Assembly: GCA_001414485.1 (NCBI GenBank)
Contig: LLEY01000146.1
Span: 62,001-126,000, forward strand
From: Calycina herbarum
Taxonomy: Eukaryota > Ascomycota > Leotiomycetes > Helotiales > Pezizellaceae
Direction: 5' to 3'
Length of the DNA: 64,000 nt
Shown here: piece after piece, positions 11,975-25,375 of the stretch
Numbering within the stretch: the stretch's first letter is position 1
Layout of the letters: every line of letters starts with the position of its first letter
Made by a program: the position numbers and the translations under genes
Notes under the pieces: model-generated
What the model saw: the letters and a program-made list of their open reading frames with translations, nothing else
Database searches by the model: none
Told to the model about the DNA's origin: nothing

Positions 11975-14900
11975 GTTGAGTATAATGTCACTCAATACTG
12001 GTGTTGTTGTCGGGTGGTGTTTTCGCGACAAATAATTTGTCAAGGCTTTTCGCGTCGCAAAAGTCGGGGTCCCACGATGTCAGCTGATTGCCCCGCCAAA
12101 TGGCTGGATTTACGGCTATATTTATCAAATTTGGCGAAGATTCGATTTTACAAGGAACATGGACAAGTTGAAATAGATCAAGCTAAATGAGATTCCTCTT
12201 TTACTTGGTTTTATTAAGCAACCTTGGAAGGTAAACATGAACAGTTCCCCCCTTCCATAAAGGATAACCGAGTCCGCAAGATAATTTTCGACTTGGTCTA
12301 TTATTTGATAATTGAAATATATGGGTAATTATAGCAGGTTCTTTGGTGGGGTTTTATCCGCAACAAGAGGATATGACTAAGTTGGATCTATTTCCACTGT
12401 GTTCATATGGAATATTTGCTTGAGCTTCTGAGACATTCAAGCTTTAGAAAAACCAACAGCTCAACCCGCACCTTCCTAATAAGATACACAGTATCTTTCA
12501 CTTATCTTCTTGATAAACGCAGAATTAAATTCGACAGCACTTGGTTCTTCGACAACAAGTATGCGATTTTCAGAATAGAATAAGCTGACGAGTAGAAATA
12601 TAATATACAACGGGAAAAAAGAGAGCCTTTGATTACTCCAATACTTATGCAGTGCATTCATTCTTAGCTCTTTTAAGCTCTCTAACTCTGTGCAAGCTGT
12701 TCAAAGCCTGGTGGTAGATTTTGTCCACCCTCTACCAGTACTAAAATAAAATATTCAAGTAGGCGCAATTACTCAAATAAGATGTTGCTTCTTAATTTAC
12801 AAAGTTTGGAGATTTTATACTCTGTAGACTGTATGTTAATAACTAACTGCTTTTCAGCTTTATTTCTTCCACTTTTACTCACCCGGCAATTCTTCTCATA
12901 CAACTATTAACACTGTCATGTGAAAAGAAGAAATGGTTGATGAATACGGAAGGTGGCGCTGGAGAAAAACCGGGGAACCAGCTGAAATCGCTTGGATTGT
13001 CTTATACCACATATGCTTAGAAAAAACGTTGAAATAAACGTCATGAAAGGGGTCTCTTCAAGCTTGAGCTGAATTTGTTCGGGAAATCCTTTTCGACTAG
13101 CAGACTTTATTTTTCTCGGGTGGCGGTAGAGAATGGATATTGCGAAATTAACAGCCTCTCTTCTGGAATTCGAGCTTTAGAGAATTGTGATAATAGCTTT
13201 GCTAGACTTCTATGGAATTGCCATGAGGAATAAAAGAAAGTTGTAGTAGGAGTAAAATGCTTGTGACGATACTAGCTACTATCTTCCTTTCCTTTCCAAA
13301 TGCTGGGGATAATTATACAAGATCTCCAATATAAAGCGTGTGTGCAGATCGCACAATTTTAACGGAAAGTTCAAATCATTGACATTGTAGTAGAAATTCC
13401 CACCTCAAACACGTTTTCGGCTATTGGTAGGTGACCTACGAATAGCATATCTCCACAAATAGAAACTAATCAACTTCGAAGTAATAAAACAGAGAAACAA
13501 AACTTGCGATAGCGCCCAACTACGCGAATGTATCATGTTACAGCGTATCACACGCTCCACAGCTCATATATGGAAGTTCTCTCCGCAAAAGAACTGCCGG
13601 CGTCATATCCCCAGTAGAAGACAAGGACATGCAGGCTCACCACTTTTAAAATATTAAAAATATTATCGACTTTGAAGATCTTTTCGGTTGAGAAGATGAA
13701 GTATCGACAAGGGGGAGCAAGTATTACAAGCACGGCAGGGGAGTAACGGGACTTCCCATTTGCACCCATACATCTCCAACCCAGTCTCGACTTCAATTAC
13801 ACGTTCAAAAGCTCCGTACGCGGAGTTATCCTAGCAGGTGACCACTCTTTATCGAAAGTGATCAAAGAAAGGCCAGTTTGTAGCAGTACACAAGCATCAT
13901 CATCCTTCAGTCTGTCAAATCAAAACTCCTCAATCCAATAAATCAAATCACCAATCTGCAGTTCCGTCGCACGTACAGAGTACGAAGTAATCTTTCACCA
14001 AAAAGATGACACCGAATAAGCTCTATCCACCACCGGCATGCAATATCAGAACCCATGCTCTACGGGGAGGGAAAAGTGTCGGAATTTGTCCCCTTGGAAA
14101 TGGTCTTAAATTCAATATAAAACCACAACACAGCAATCAAAAAGGATGCCGCTTTCTTATATTATTGATTAGTAGTTAGAGACTCACCTTAGATTTTTTT
14201 GGTAATTTTCTACGCTCTTTTAGATATACTATTGTAGTGATGGTGGGGTTCTGCGCAGGAGGAAATTCCGACACTTTTTCCGTCCCCGTAGAGCCATGTT
14301 CGCAACCTTGTACTCTGCTATCTACCCCCCCATTTCAACAAGCGACTAGGAAACGAAACATGAATTGCCGCGTGGGGGTGGGTCAACCCTCCCTCCACTA
14401 TTTCTGAACCAAAAACCAAACCGGAGACGAGAAACAATGTACGGAGTATATCACCAACGTTCTAAGTGTTCAACCCTTGTTATCGGGGTATTTGCCACAC
14501 GCGTAACCATGGGTTCTCAACGAGTTAAGGTCGTATCACGGCGGCCCGAGCCTAGAAATATAAGGTAGCGAGCTGTACCAATCTAACCCCAGTGGATAAC
14601 GGGAAAAAACTCACAACTGCACAGTACATCCGATAAATAAATTCAACGGCTGGAGACAGGAAAAAGGAAAGAAAATAAATGCACGCAAATCGTACTCGTC
14701 AGGTCTCACCAGCCTGTACCCCTCTTTTCCAAATCCTGAAAGAATTGCAGAACATTTAGCCTATTCTTTAGCCCGTCCCGCACCGTCCCGCACCGCACCG
14801 CACATATACGAACTGCTATTTGCGAGTAATCGCATGCATAGTGGGGGCTTGGGAAACTAAAGTAATTTTATATTTAAGCAAGCGTTGGTGCTCCAAAACA

Positions 14901-16380
14901 GTTTGATGCATGCATTGCGAAATTCATATAACGAGTTGCCCGTCTCGTTACTTGCAGATGCACTTGCTGGATTCTTGTGCTAGTTGTGGCATTAGAGAGT
15001 TTGAGCGACCTTATGCAAATGACAGGGTATTGTGAAATCGGAAACTAGAAGCGAGGGGTTTGTAACGAAATGACATCAGGAGAATATGTTGAAGTGATGT
15101 CCATGAAGTGTCGGCTTGAGTACTTGACTAGGTGTACAGTCCACTGCCGGTAGCTCTGGCCCATGGCGTGCTACAATAAAAAAGATAGCGGAAATTCAGC
15201 TGATGACTTGTAGGAGTTTTAGAATACTCAGTGGAACATCTAAAAAGACACCTCGTCAGCTCGTCAGAAACTAAACGTCCACTCCAAGGGCACGGCACCT
15301 GGCAGTCCCTCAATGAGTATCCTCGTGCTGTCAGTTTTTGAATGTTGAGTTAGGATTTACAGCTCGGCAGAAAAATTCAAGAAATACAGAAAACACTACT
15401 GTGGAAGTGAAATCCCAAAATGAAGTACTATTTATTGCCGGTGTTGGACTCAAAGACTGACTTTTGGTTTTAAGTGCAAAGCACGAGAAGGAAGAATACA
15501 TGGAATATCAGACATATGAAACTTTCTAAACATAAAAACCACTCTGGGAGTTGTAGTGATTGTTGTCGTGGTAAAAGGCTGAATGAAGAGTAGTTCACCA
15601 ATTCTCCACAACCAGTGTGATACTCGAGTAGAGTACGAAGTAGCAGTAGAAGTAGTTATTGCTCAACTCAACTCAGCTTACCTTTACTCTGCTCAAGTAT
15701 ACCAGAACACTATTTGCATATTCTTGAGTAACCACTGTTTTTAGAATACTCAGATTAGTTGAATATTTTGCTCCCACTTTGTCCACAACACGCAACTGCG
15801 AAACAAGCTTTCGATGACAATCACATACTCTACAGGACAGGTAATGCCCCATCTAACTGAAGATTTTCATAATTTCTGCGTCGTCTATCCAATCCTATAC
15901 TATTGCTGTAATGTCCAACGTTTATCTTCGTTCTCTGTAATCACATCAAATTCTCAGAGCTAAAGACCCTCGTGAACCTTGATATTTGCACCCACCATCA
16001 TATTGCACTAGTAAATTGATTGCCATTATACAAAACGCAAAGTTAAATCCCAGCAGACAGTGCCACTCTGGCCTAAGAGTCAGCCTTTGATCTCTATCTA
16101 AAACACCATACCCATGAACAAGAATAATTCCTCAAAAACATGACTAGTAAATTCGTGGGTATATGAATTAAAACTTTTTATCGTAACCCTCCCAAAACGA
16201 ATGATGCCCGCTATGCAAACGCTAAGAACGCTTTTGAAAACATCTCCATCCCACCATATAAGCGCTTATTGTGTACAATCCACCACCAAACCCACGATTA
16301 CACCCTCTGTATATACCAGGGCTACCTCCCACTAAACCTAGCGTATCAACAAAGAAACCTCCATCGCACAACCCAACTCA
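11975..16380. other. 4.4-kb intergenic region
   Basis: No gene is supported on either strand. Open frames are short and motif-free. The only structured item I see is a 236-bp inverted-repeat element at 14058-14293. The right part lies downstream of the minus-strand ABC transporter; the left part is the upstream region of ECO1. Confidence 0.5.
14058..14293. mobile_element. MITE-like element with ~30-bp terminal inverted repeats
   Basis: The left end starts ctctacggggagggaaaa and the right end, read on the other strand, starts ctctacggggacggaaaa. The repeat continues through gtgtcggaattt with one mismatch and one single-base indel. A 5-bp direct repeat ccatg lies immediately outside both ends (14053-14057 and 14294-14298). 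The inside is AT-rich and non-coding. Size, inverted ends and target duplication fit a non-autonomous DNA transposon; the 5-bp duplication argues against a Tc1/mariner (TA) origin. Confidence 0.8.
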
Positions 16381-19300
16381 CTATTTTCTCTTCCGTCCAT
16401 TGCCCCATTTCATCCTCGCCAGCTTCAAAAGCCCATAAGCCAACACCCTATAAACAACGGTACAAATCCCCAACCAAAGAATATTCATCCCCGGATTTGT
16501 ATTCAAGCGGTACAAATCCAAGACCTGAATTCCATTCTCAATCGGACAATGTCCATCTGGCAGCCTTTGCATCTCATTACAAGTGAACTTGATATCTCTT
16601 AGAGAATAAGGGGCAAGATTTCGCATCGCGTAACCGAGAGGAGAGAGATAGTTCATGTCGAAGAGGAATCGTGGCATGGAGATTGAGAGGACACCGGACA
16701 TGATCTGGGCGACGGACAGGAAGAGGGAGGTAACGTTTATGGCGAAGCCTGTGTGTGCGAATATGGTGTTGAACTGTTGAGTGAAGGTAAGTAGGTTGTC
16801 GGGTGAGGGAAAGGGGAAAACTTACCATGATACCGAGACTTTCGCCACAAGATACGATGCAGAAACAGTTGAAGAAGCAAACGAAGAACATCTGAACAGT
16901 CCGTGGGAGGCCACCTGCTAGGCAGACAAGAACTGCAAACATCAGAGATGACCCGATTTCGAAGGGTACCTCAAGTGTCAGATATTGCAAGAAGAATGCT
17001 TCGACTCCATATGTTCCGTCATCGTTTTCTCGGTAGAAGACGTCTTTCTCGACTGGGTAGACGGCAACGTTCTGCAGCATTCCGACAAAGTAGAAGGCAC
17101 AGAATTCTTGTATGAAACCCAATCTTGTTTGTACAGAGGGGTAGTCGTTCTTGAGAGGAGCAAAGAAGAGTGTGAGGATAATAGCCAGTCCAAGAACTTG
17201 CATTATTCTGGCCACCAAGAGAGGAGGTTCTCGCCTAAAGCATATCGACGCCCGGTGAACAAGAATAGGATATGCAGAGAAGAATGAAGAGGGCTTCCGA
17301 ATTAGAGCACCAAGTTCAGCTGGGGTAGAAATGGTAGTTGGCTGAGCAGCGATATGGAAATCGCCATTGGTCCAGGCAGAGATGAGACCATGAACTTTTA
17401 GCCTACTAGCTTCCTCTCGTGAAGACTGTTGCAAATCGACCGTGATGAGATCTAGTGCAAAATCTGCTGGATTGGTGGTGGTCGGGCAAACATAACCTTG
17501 GGATGCAAAATGAGGCAGCATTTTGCTCGCTTCACCAGCATAAACTAGCGATCCGCCTCTTGCGAGGAGGAGTACATTTCCAAATTGCTGAAATAGATCT
17601 GATCGAGCTTGATGGATTGTAAGAATGAGGGTCCGTCCTTCATTGGCCAGCCCTCCAAGCACGTCCATTATTGAAGAAGCAGTGAAAGCATCGAGTCCAG
17701 AAGTTGGTTCATCTAAAAGAAGAACACGGGGGTCTGTCAGAATCTGAACAGCGATTGATACACGCCGTTTCTCTCCTCCAGAAATCCCCTTAATCATATC
17801 AGATCCAATTAAACTGTCCGCGCAATCTTTTAGACTTAACTTCATGAGAACCTCTTCGGCACGTTGGTTCTTTTGCTCTTTCGACATGAAGGACGGCAAC
17901 CGAAGCCGCGCTGAAAATCGGAGGGTTTCGCGAACTGTGAGAGATGGAAGAAGCGCATCATCATCTTGGCACACATAAGAGCACACCGATCTTATAACTG
18001 AATCTGAAGGTATGGCGGAATTGAAGGTCATATCCCCAGTATGTCTATACTGGGTATTGACGTTGTTGTGAAGTCGGAGCGCCATGGAATTTAGGAGACT
18101 TGTCTTTCCGGAACCAGAGGGACCCATGATGACATTCAAAGTTCCTGACCGAAATTGAGCAGTGATGGGATGGAGAATCGTCTTCGTGGGAAGCTTTCGA
18201 CCCAAAATAGTCCTCTTGTCTACTGCCAAACCAAATTTATCAAGACCAATATCCACCGTTCTAGTCTCGGCAGACCTCACGGTCATTTTCTCTTTTCCTG
18301 CAGACAAATCCTCTTCAGTGTGGCGAGCTTTGGCAATACTCATTTCAACCTTCAAGAATCGGAGACCAATCCACGCACTCGTATAAAACATTATGACATA
18401 CGCGAGAAGAATGATAATTGGCCTGATCACCCAGTTGTGTGGAAACGCCAATGAGTCCATAATAAACCTGCCAGTGTACGGAAGACAAGCAGGGTCGGAT
18501 TCCCCACCAGGAAGTGGGCAGTCATAGAATTGTCCAACAAATTCATTGGCAGCCAAAGTACTAAAGGCGTAGAATACGTAGGCAGTCCATTTTAACCACC
18601 TCACATACACCGGTATGGCGTTTGCTTGGACGAAAAAACCACAAGCCATCGATTGTATTGTGTAACCCAAATTAGCAATCAGCGATGCACCGGCAAAGTT
18701 TCGTGATGCAGCGACACATGCCATTGCATAAGTAACAGCAATGAATTGGCATAACAGAACAACAGAAAAGAATGTCAAAAATGTCGAAGCCTCAGCTCTA
18801 AACCCAGCCATGTAGTAGAAGATGACTGAATAAAGCAAAGGAACAGGTAGATCTTCAGTGAAGAATCTCGCTAGTCGCCTACTCAACATAAAAGGGATGA
18901 CATCCACAACATTCTCATTGTGTTCTCGATCGAAAAGTGGCATGTCAACAGTCAACCTGTAAGTCTCAAACATGAGAATGAGATAGCCTTGAAGTGCCGC
19001 CGCATTATATAATGCTCCTTCTCGACTCCTAATACCAGATTGATCCCTAGGCATGTCGTAGAAGACCCATCCTGTGATGATTCCCATGCCAACTGCTTCG
19101 AGAAGAGAGCCCGTCATACCAAGGGGGTCTCTCCATGTGACAAGAAAAGTTCGCGAGGTCAAGACTCGAGTCTGTCTTATGAATGGCGAATGGGATGGCG
19201 TTTTGGAAATCTCAATTTTAGTCTGAGTGGGCCGGGTTTTCGTCTCTTTCTCCGGTGAGTTATAGATGTTTTCACTTTCCAGTAGCCAAGCATTTTTAAG

Positions 19301-20374
19301 TTTCTCGACCCTCGCTATCGAGGATGCTTCGAGTTCTGGCGTCCGGTTATCGACAGCTGCAATATCAATCAAGAAGTCGGCTGGGTTGACAAATTCGGGT
19401 AACTCCATGTCGACTTTTTCAAACCAAGCCAAACAATCCGAGGCTTTCCCAGAGTAAACAGGGCTTCCTCTGGTAAGAATTACCAATCCATCAAACATGC
19501 CCCATATTTCAGACCGTGGCTGGTGTATCGTGGTAACGATAGTCCTCCCCTTTCCAGCGAGATGCTTCAAAGTTCTAACAAGCTGAAATGCGGAAGTTGC
19601 ATCTAGACCAGTAGTCGGCTCATCCAGAAATAAAACACTAGGATTACTTAGAAGTTGTACTCCAATGCTTGTGCGTCTCTTTTCGCCGCCAGAACAACCT
19701 TTGTGTTGATGATTGCCAATTCTCGTATCTGCACATTCGAACAATCCAAGCTCTAGAATTACTTCCTCCACCACTTTGCGACGTTCTTCCTCTGTTGTAG
19801 GTGGCGGTAATCGTAAATCTGCGGAGTATTGAAGCGTTTCTCGAACCGTGAGCGTGGGTAGGAGGACATCCTGCTGCATCACATACGCCGCCCGCACACT
19901 CCTTACGCCTTGAACGCCATTAAATGTTGTCGTCCCTTGAAATGTAATCCGACCACTCGTCATGCGCTCTGCCATTGTATTCAGCATTGTGGTTTTCCCG
20001 GACCCTGAACCCCCAATTATTGCTGTCAAAGTGCCAGCACACATTGAAGCAGAAACTGAATGTAGAATCTTCTTCCTCTCCAGTGGTGCCTCTCCATCTT
20101 GGTTCCGCTTTCGCTTTCCCAATCCCAATCTCGCCAGAGGAGAACTGAACGACGATATATCCACATCAACTGCCAAATTCCGTATTTGTATGTCCACTGG
20201 TTCTACTTCGGAGAGGGAGAGGTGGTTACTCGTAGCAGTGGAGGGGTGCTGTCGCAAAGCATTGCGTGGCTCGTTTTTCTTCGATACTGTTTCCGAATCT
20301 CTCGATGATGCATACGTGGTGGCGCGATTGTTTGTCCCTGGGGCTTGCTCCCCTGCATCTATGTCCTTTTCCAT
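16381..20374 (-). CDS. Full-size ABCG (PDR/White-type) transporter
   Basis: This encodes a plasma-membrane-type ATP-driven exporter in the order NBD-TMD-NBD-TMD. Exon 1 runs 20374-16826; an intron at 16774-16825 (GTAAGT donor, CAACAG acceptor) joins GESLGIM to FNTIFAHTGFAINV, and the last exon ends at 16381, giving 1313 residues. NBD1 has Walker A GGSGSGKTT (121-129), signature CSGGEKRR and Walker B VLFLDEPTTGLD. NBD2 has GPSGSGKTS near residue 750, ISGGEKRR and VLLLDEPTSGLD. Both Walker A motifs keep the catalytic Lys, unlike yeast Cdr1/Pdr5 proteins, where NBD1 is degenerate. This and the length of about 1300 residues point to the shorter fungal ABCG group rather than classic PDR pumps. Hydrophobic blocks follow each NBD. 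The substrate is unknown. Without splicing, the end of the protein would be nonsense, which supports the intron. Confidence 0.93.
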
Positions 20375-21500
20375 AATTGTGTCCTCCCCTCTTATCTACA
20401 GCCTCGGGTGGCGTTGATATCGAATTCGTACTTGGTGATTGTCGGACGAGGAACTGTTGAGGCAGTCGCCCAATTGGAATTTAATTGGGAAAGGTGTAGG
20501 TGTAAGGAGACTCGTGAAAGGAATCTTGCCACCCTCACATTAACATGCTGAGTTATCAAAAGGTTGGAGGTGAATTAATTGCGCAGAGAGTAGAAGGACA
20601 ATGGCCGTTAGGGTATAAAGGAAGATGCGAGGGTAGGTTCAATCGTGAAGTGGGCCATGACATTGAGCACATGGCCGTCGCATTGAGGCAATATCGTGGA
20701 GAAGGAAAAGGAAGATGAGGAAGACGACGATGTACAGGGTAGCCAATATGATCGAGGGCTCTTCGTATGGCCATTTGTTCGTCATCTACCATATTGAGGA
20801 CGCGAGAAACACCTCGGTGAAATGGTCCCCACCCCTCCACCAACGGCCCAGTTTGCACCACCTGATTGATGGCTTGCTGGATAAAAAAAGATCAACACGC
20901 CCTCAGCCTTGGGTCAGACATAAAACAGAATAAAAGCACCACTCACAACCCCTCGGGATATTTTGACAGCTCGCGTGCAGGAGAAATCAACCACTGAGAA
21001 GACTTTCAATCCGGAGGTGCTTCCACCCGGTCGGGCTCGCTTACACCGCAAGTCAAAGAACAGAAGAACCCTGAGGGTTCCAGATCCACGGCCACTCGTA
21101 TGATGTATAGTATCCAAGCAAACTCAACGAACCCAGCAGATTTAAAGGATGGCATGGCATGGCAAGAGGTCGCTTCGCAAGCGATGTCAAAGAAGAAAAA
21201 CAATTGAATAAAACTCCGAAGTTAAATTTGATCAACTTCCCCACCGGTTCAAACATGAAGAAACTCGGACTGTTGGATGAGCATTGCCTCGGGAGACATC
21301 GTCGCCTCTGGCACGGAGATCCTACCAAATTGGGAAAATGACATCTTTCAATTGAACAACTCCTTTCCAACAAACGAACAGCCCATCAGAATATTCAAGA
21401 ACAAAAATCAAATGACACGGGTAAAGAAAAAGATCCCCCCGCAGCCCAACGCCGAGACGAAAGTCCCCCGAAGAAGAAAAACTGGCAAAAATTCATACAA
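20375..21500. other. Intergenic, upstream of the ABC transporter
   Basis: About 1.1 kb lies between the start of the ABC transporter and the end of the next minus-strand gene. I see only short overlapping frames without motifs. It presumably carries the transporter promoter. Confidence 0.5.
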
Positions 21501-24500
21501 CTAGCCGATCAATGTCACAAAACAGAAACCATCTTCCGTCACTTTGCCGCGGTGAATTGTAGGATTTCTCAGCTTCCCCTCATTCTCGGAAAAGGGAGTG
21601 TTTCCTTGCCGGTGTAGGAGTGGCAGGCTTTCCTTCGAGTACACCTACTTTTGTTAGTAAAGTGTGAAAAAATCTAGAAGCATTGAAGTAAGAATATTGC
21701 GAATATTCAAGAACTTGATGTTCAACATGTTGATATTGCTGTTGCATACCTGAATCCAGCGACTTGTCCAGTCTTCCTCGAAAAGCTGGTCTTCGAATAT
21801 CTGAACTTCGTTGGTTCTTAGAACGGAGCCATGTGATTCTGCTGCTTGTAGTCCGGTCCAGGCGTATGCTAAAATGGTATCCCTTTCCTCGATGCCTGGG
21901 TTCTTGAAAAGTTCAAGCATTCGAGCCAATCCTTGAACCCCACGTTGGGTTCTGGTTGAGGATTTACCCTTCGTGCTATATATGGTCCTCGCATAAAACT
22001 TTCCAAGCTGCTCCAGTACAATGCTTCCGTGTGTCGGAGGACAAAGTGAGTATGCCCACCCCAAGAGAATTTCCGCTCCTTCCCATTCGAATTCTGTATG
22101 ATGGCGCGATCCAACAACTTCGCAGATACTCTCAAATACTCTCAGTACTTGGCATTTTTTGGCAGCATGAAGAGCAGAGAAAACGCAGGCATAAGCATCA
22201 TCTTTTGATCCGAGTCTAGTGTCTTCAAAAATCTTCACAATCGAGTCCACGTGTGTATTGACAAGTTGGAACTCCCGCCGATTGTCCCCATTATTCATTT
22301 TGGACTTGAAACTCGTTATACCACCAATATCGTCTACTATGTGCTCTGAGACACTCACAAGAAATGCCACAAACAGATCTTGAGCGCAGTGTTTGATAGT
22401 GGAGTCACCTGTCGTGGTCGTAAGCAAGGGCAGTTGTGCTTCTGTTGATGGTTGGAATCCACAAATCAAAGCACGAGGACCTAAAGAGCTTTTGGTGGAA
22501 GTTTCAATGACGCTACTCTCAAGTTGGATCCAATTCTCAAATTCACACCGGATTCTCTGCCTTTCCATCTCATTTCCAACATATGCAAGCCCACGATACA
22601 GGGAGAAAACATAGTCGTATCGAACCGACCATGCCCACAGCCCAATCAAAGCTCCGAGTTCCGGGGCTTTGATTTTCCAAGGTGTCCAAGATTCTTGGGT
22701 TATGTTTCTCCGAGTCACTTCTATCTTGATATCCGCCTGGGCACCAGCTTCGACAGACTCATGGCCACACACGCTCACCGACCAAGAAAACTGTCCCCTG
22801 TCTCTCCATTGAGTCCGAATCTTCGGGCTAGAATCTGAAGCACCAAATAATAACTTCATCACTTCTTCGATGGCCCGCTTTAGATCAACAGATGAGTTCC
22901 GGACCTCAAATCCCCTCCAACTGATAGTTGGGTTTTCAGAGATCGTAGTTAATTCAGCAAGACGTACTCTTAACCGGAATAAATTATTGGCCCGATTCGA
23001 ATAACTAGTGTCGATAAAAAGTGGTGCCCTAGCGGATTGAAGATCTAAACATAGCCGGAAACACATTGTGGGGTCTTCTACTAACGATGGGTATTCAGGC
23101 GTCTCGATAACGAAGGCTAAGTAATCGAGTTCGTGACCCTCCATAATCTTTCGCACTGTAGGCACAATTAAATTGCTATTCGAGCTTAATCTCTGCGTTC
23201 GGAGGGAGGCCCTAATGATTGCCATAGAAACAGTAACTGCTAATTGAGCCAAAACAATAGCGAGGTGTAAATATCTCAAGCCGATGAATTGCAAAACAAA
23301 TCCGAGCATTGTGACAACTACTGCTAGCCAAAGTAAAAGAGCATTTCTCGCGTTTCTCGGGGCGGAATGTTCTTCCTTTCGTGATCTCAAATATTCCTGG
23401 CTACTTGGGTGATTTCCTATAAAGGCATCGAACACCTGGTCCCCAACTTTCTGGTTGTCCATTTGAACCCAATAAACATCTCCATCCCGGTCATGTCCCT
23501 TGGCTCCTGCGGGGTTCTTGCGGTAATAAGTCTCGTCGGTAACTTGCTCGATAACATACGCGCATAGAAACATACCCAAACACAATAAAACCGTGCCGCA
23601 AAACGTAACTGGGAAAGCCCAAGAGAATGCTGGGGTGGGGTCGTCTGCAAGATCTGTCGAACTGAGTCGCTTGGAGGTTATAGGGAATTGTAATTGGTAA
23701 CGATAACGCTTAAAGCGCCAAATACCAAAACGCCTATGAAGTCAGAAAGGGAGGGGATATTGGTGGTGTGGTCTTACCTGATTGCAATAATACCCCCAGC
23801 AAAGCTGCGACACGGAACCAACTCTCTTGACGTCTTTTGATGCCGATATTCAATGACAAGTTCGGACTTCCGGCTGTTACTGTTTCCGTACATCCCCGTC
23901 TGGGTATAGTCTCCGCAATGTAGCTTCAAAGGAAGAAAAAAAAAGAGCCCTTCCGAGTCTTATGTTTTATCTCCCATGCACCTTCATCGCCAAGTGATTC
24001 ATGCATCGGCTCGACTGAATATATGTATTTAGGCGTGGTGGGCGAAGACTGCGAAGAATCGGTGGTTTCTTTTCGAGAGCGGAAAACCACTTCTAAGATA
24101 CTTGGCTTTCCAAAGACTCTTGCTATTCCACCCCAATCCCAGATTTCAGCGGTGGTATCAGAGGTGCAAGAAAGAAGTTCTAATTCTGCAACACTGGGGC
24201 TTTCTTGCGCTCTGCCAATGAATGCCTTCAAATCTGGCCCACCAGCTCCTCGAATTGCTGAAACAACTCCAGTCAAAATCCCAAGTGGACCCATGGCGAA
24301 GATGATATTGTCCCATATTGTGAGAGATTCGCTGAGCCATTGTTTTGTGACCTGTTCTCCAAAGAGTGCGATGATGGGTGCCTATCCGAACTTAGCTCCA
24401 GCTTTGAAATTGGGAAGCGTGGTAAGGCTACGTACTAAATCGGTGGACAGATTATTCACAGATTCATCCCAGCTCCCAGCGTCCGCTCCGGACACAAGGC

Positions 24501-24543
24501 TAAGAAGTATACATCCGGTGATGAGACTTGTTACATGCGCCAT
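21501..24543 (-). CDS. Fungal multi-pass membrane protein, possibly broken
   Basis: I recognise a fungal membrane protein type that elsewhere is often joined to ankyrin repeats; none are present here. The start is the ATG at 24541-24543. An intron at 24382-24435 (GTACGT donor) joins STDL to APIIALFGEQVTKQWLSES, followed by the family-like MGPLGILTGVVSAIRG, KAFIGRAQES and GGIARVFGKP. Another intron at 23734-23777 (44 bp) leads into WFRVAALLGVLLQSGVLVFG, a membrane segment. A strong donor at 21749 suggests a last intron 21645-21749 ending the gene at 21501; without it the stop is at 21654. Two problems remain. A TGA at 23926-23928 interrupts the frame after exon 2, and the frame shifts by one base around 23680-23700 before FPVTFCGTVLLCLGMFLCAYVIE. 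An unseen intron (donor GTGCAT at 23981) could remove the stop; I find no canonical intron for the shift. The function is unknown. Confidence 0.55.
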
Positions 24544-24599
24544 CTTGTCATATATATTCCTGTCGCAATGTGAATTACAGAGACACGAGTAAATAGGGC

Positions 24600-25375
24600 T
24601 CCTAAAAGAACTTGAAACAGTGAGAATTCACGAAATAAGGAGTATTTGAATTAAATTCAAGGCTTGATTTATTTTCGTAAACTAGTTAAATTGAAACCAA
24701 GATATATATAAATTTTATGACTTTTTATATATTTTAGGTAGGTTTTAACGTGACCTGGTATCTTGAAAAGAGCTATTATTTCTTAGTTTCTAGTAAATGA
24801 AAATAGGGTCAAAATAAGGCTATTCCCACTTACCTCTAGAAGTACTAATATTCCAGTATTTACTTCTCTCTCAAAATATACTCTTATATTTTAACTATTT
24901 AAGGTATATTTAACCTTATAGTATTCCTATGGTAATCCTTATCAATAGAGTAAAAAGATAGTCTACAAATCTTATAAACCTAGAGCTTATTTTGTATCCT
25001 TTTTCTTAGTTAGATAATTTTTAGACAGGAAGAAAAGGAAAGATAAGCTCTACCTTTATATTAAAGGAAGCCAACTTTAGGGTGGTGGTTATTGTTATAT
25101 CAACGTGGTAGTTAGGTTATAGGTTAGTTGATGCTTAGGGGGGAAATGAGAACTACTGGTTTAGGCTTATATGTGACCCGGATAATTATTAATCCTAGCT
25201 AAACTATTTTATATAAATTTCACGAAACGTTTTATAAAGTTATACTAATTATACTATATAAAATGAATTATCTAATAAATATAAGAAACAAATGGTGAAT
25301 TCAAAGGTGTATTTTATATAGTTTATTTAGTAGGCCTACGAGTAAAGTACAGAAATAAAAATGAGCTGAAAACTT
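24600..25375. repeat. AT-rich island, probable RIP-mutated repeat relic
   Basis: Composition changes sharply to AT-rich with many TA and few CA or TG steps, in the same style as the large block after 41,700. No coding relic or terminal repeat is legible. It lies just upstream of the damaged membrane-protein gene. Confidence 0.6.
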
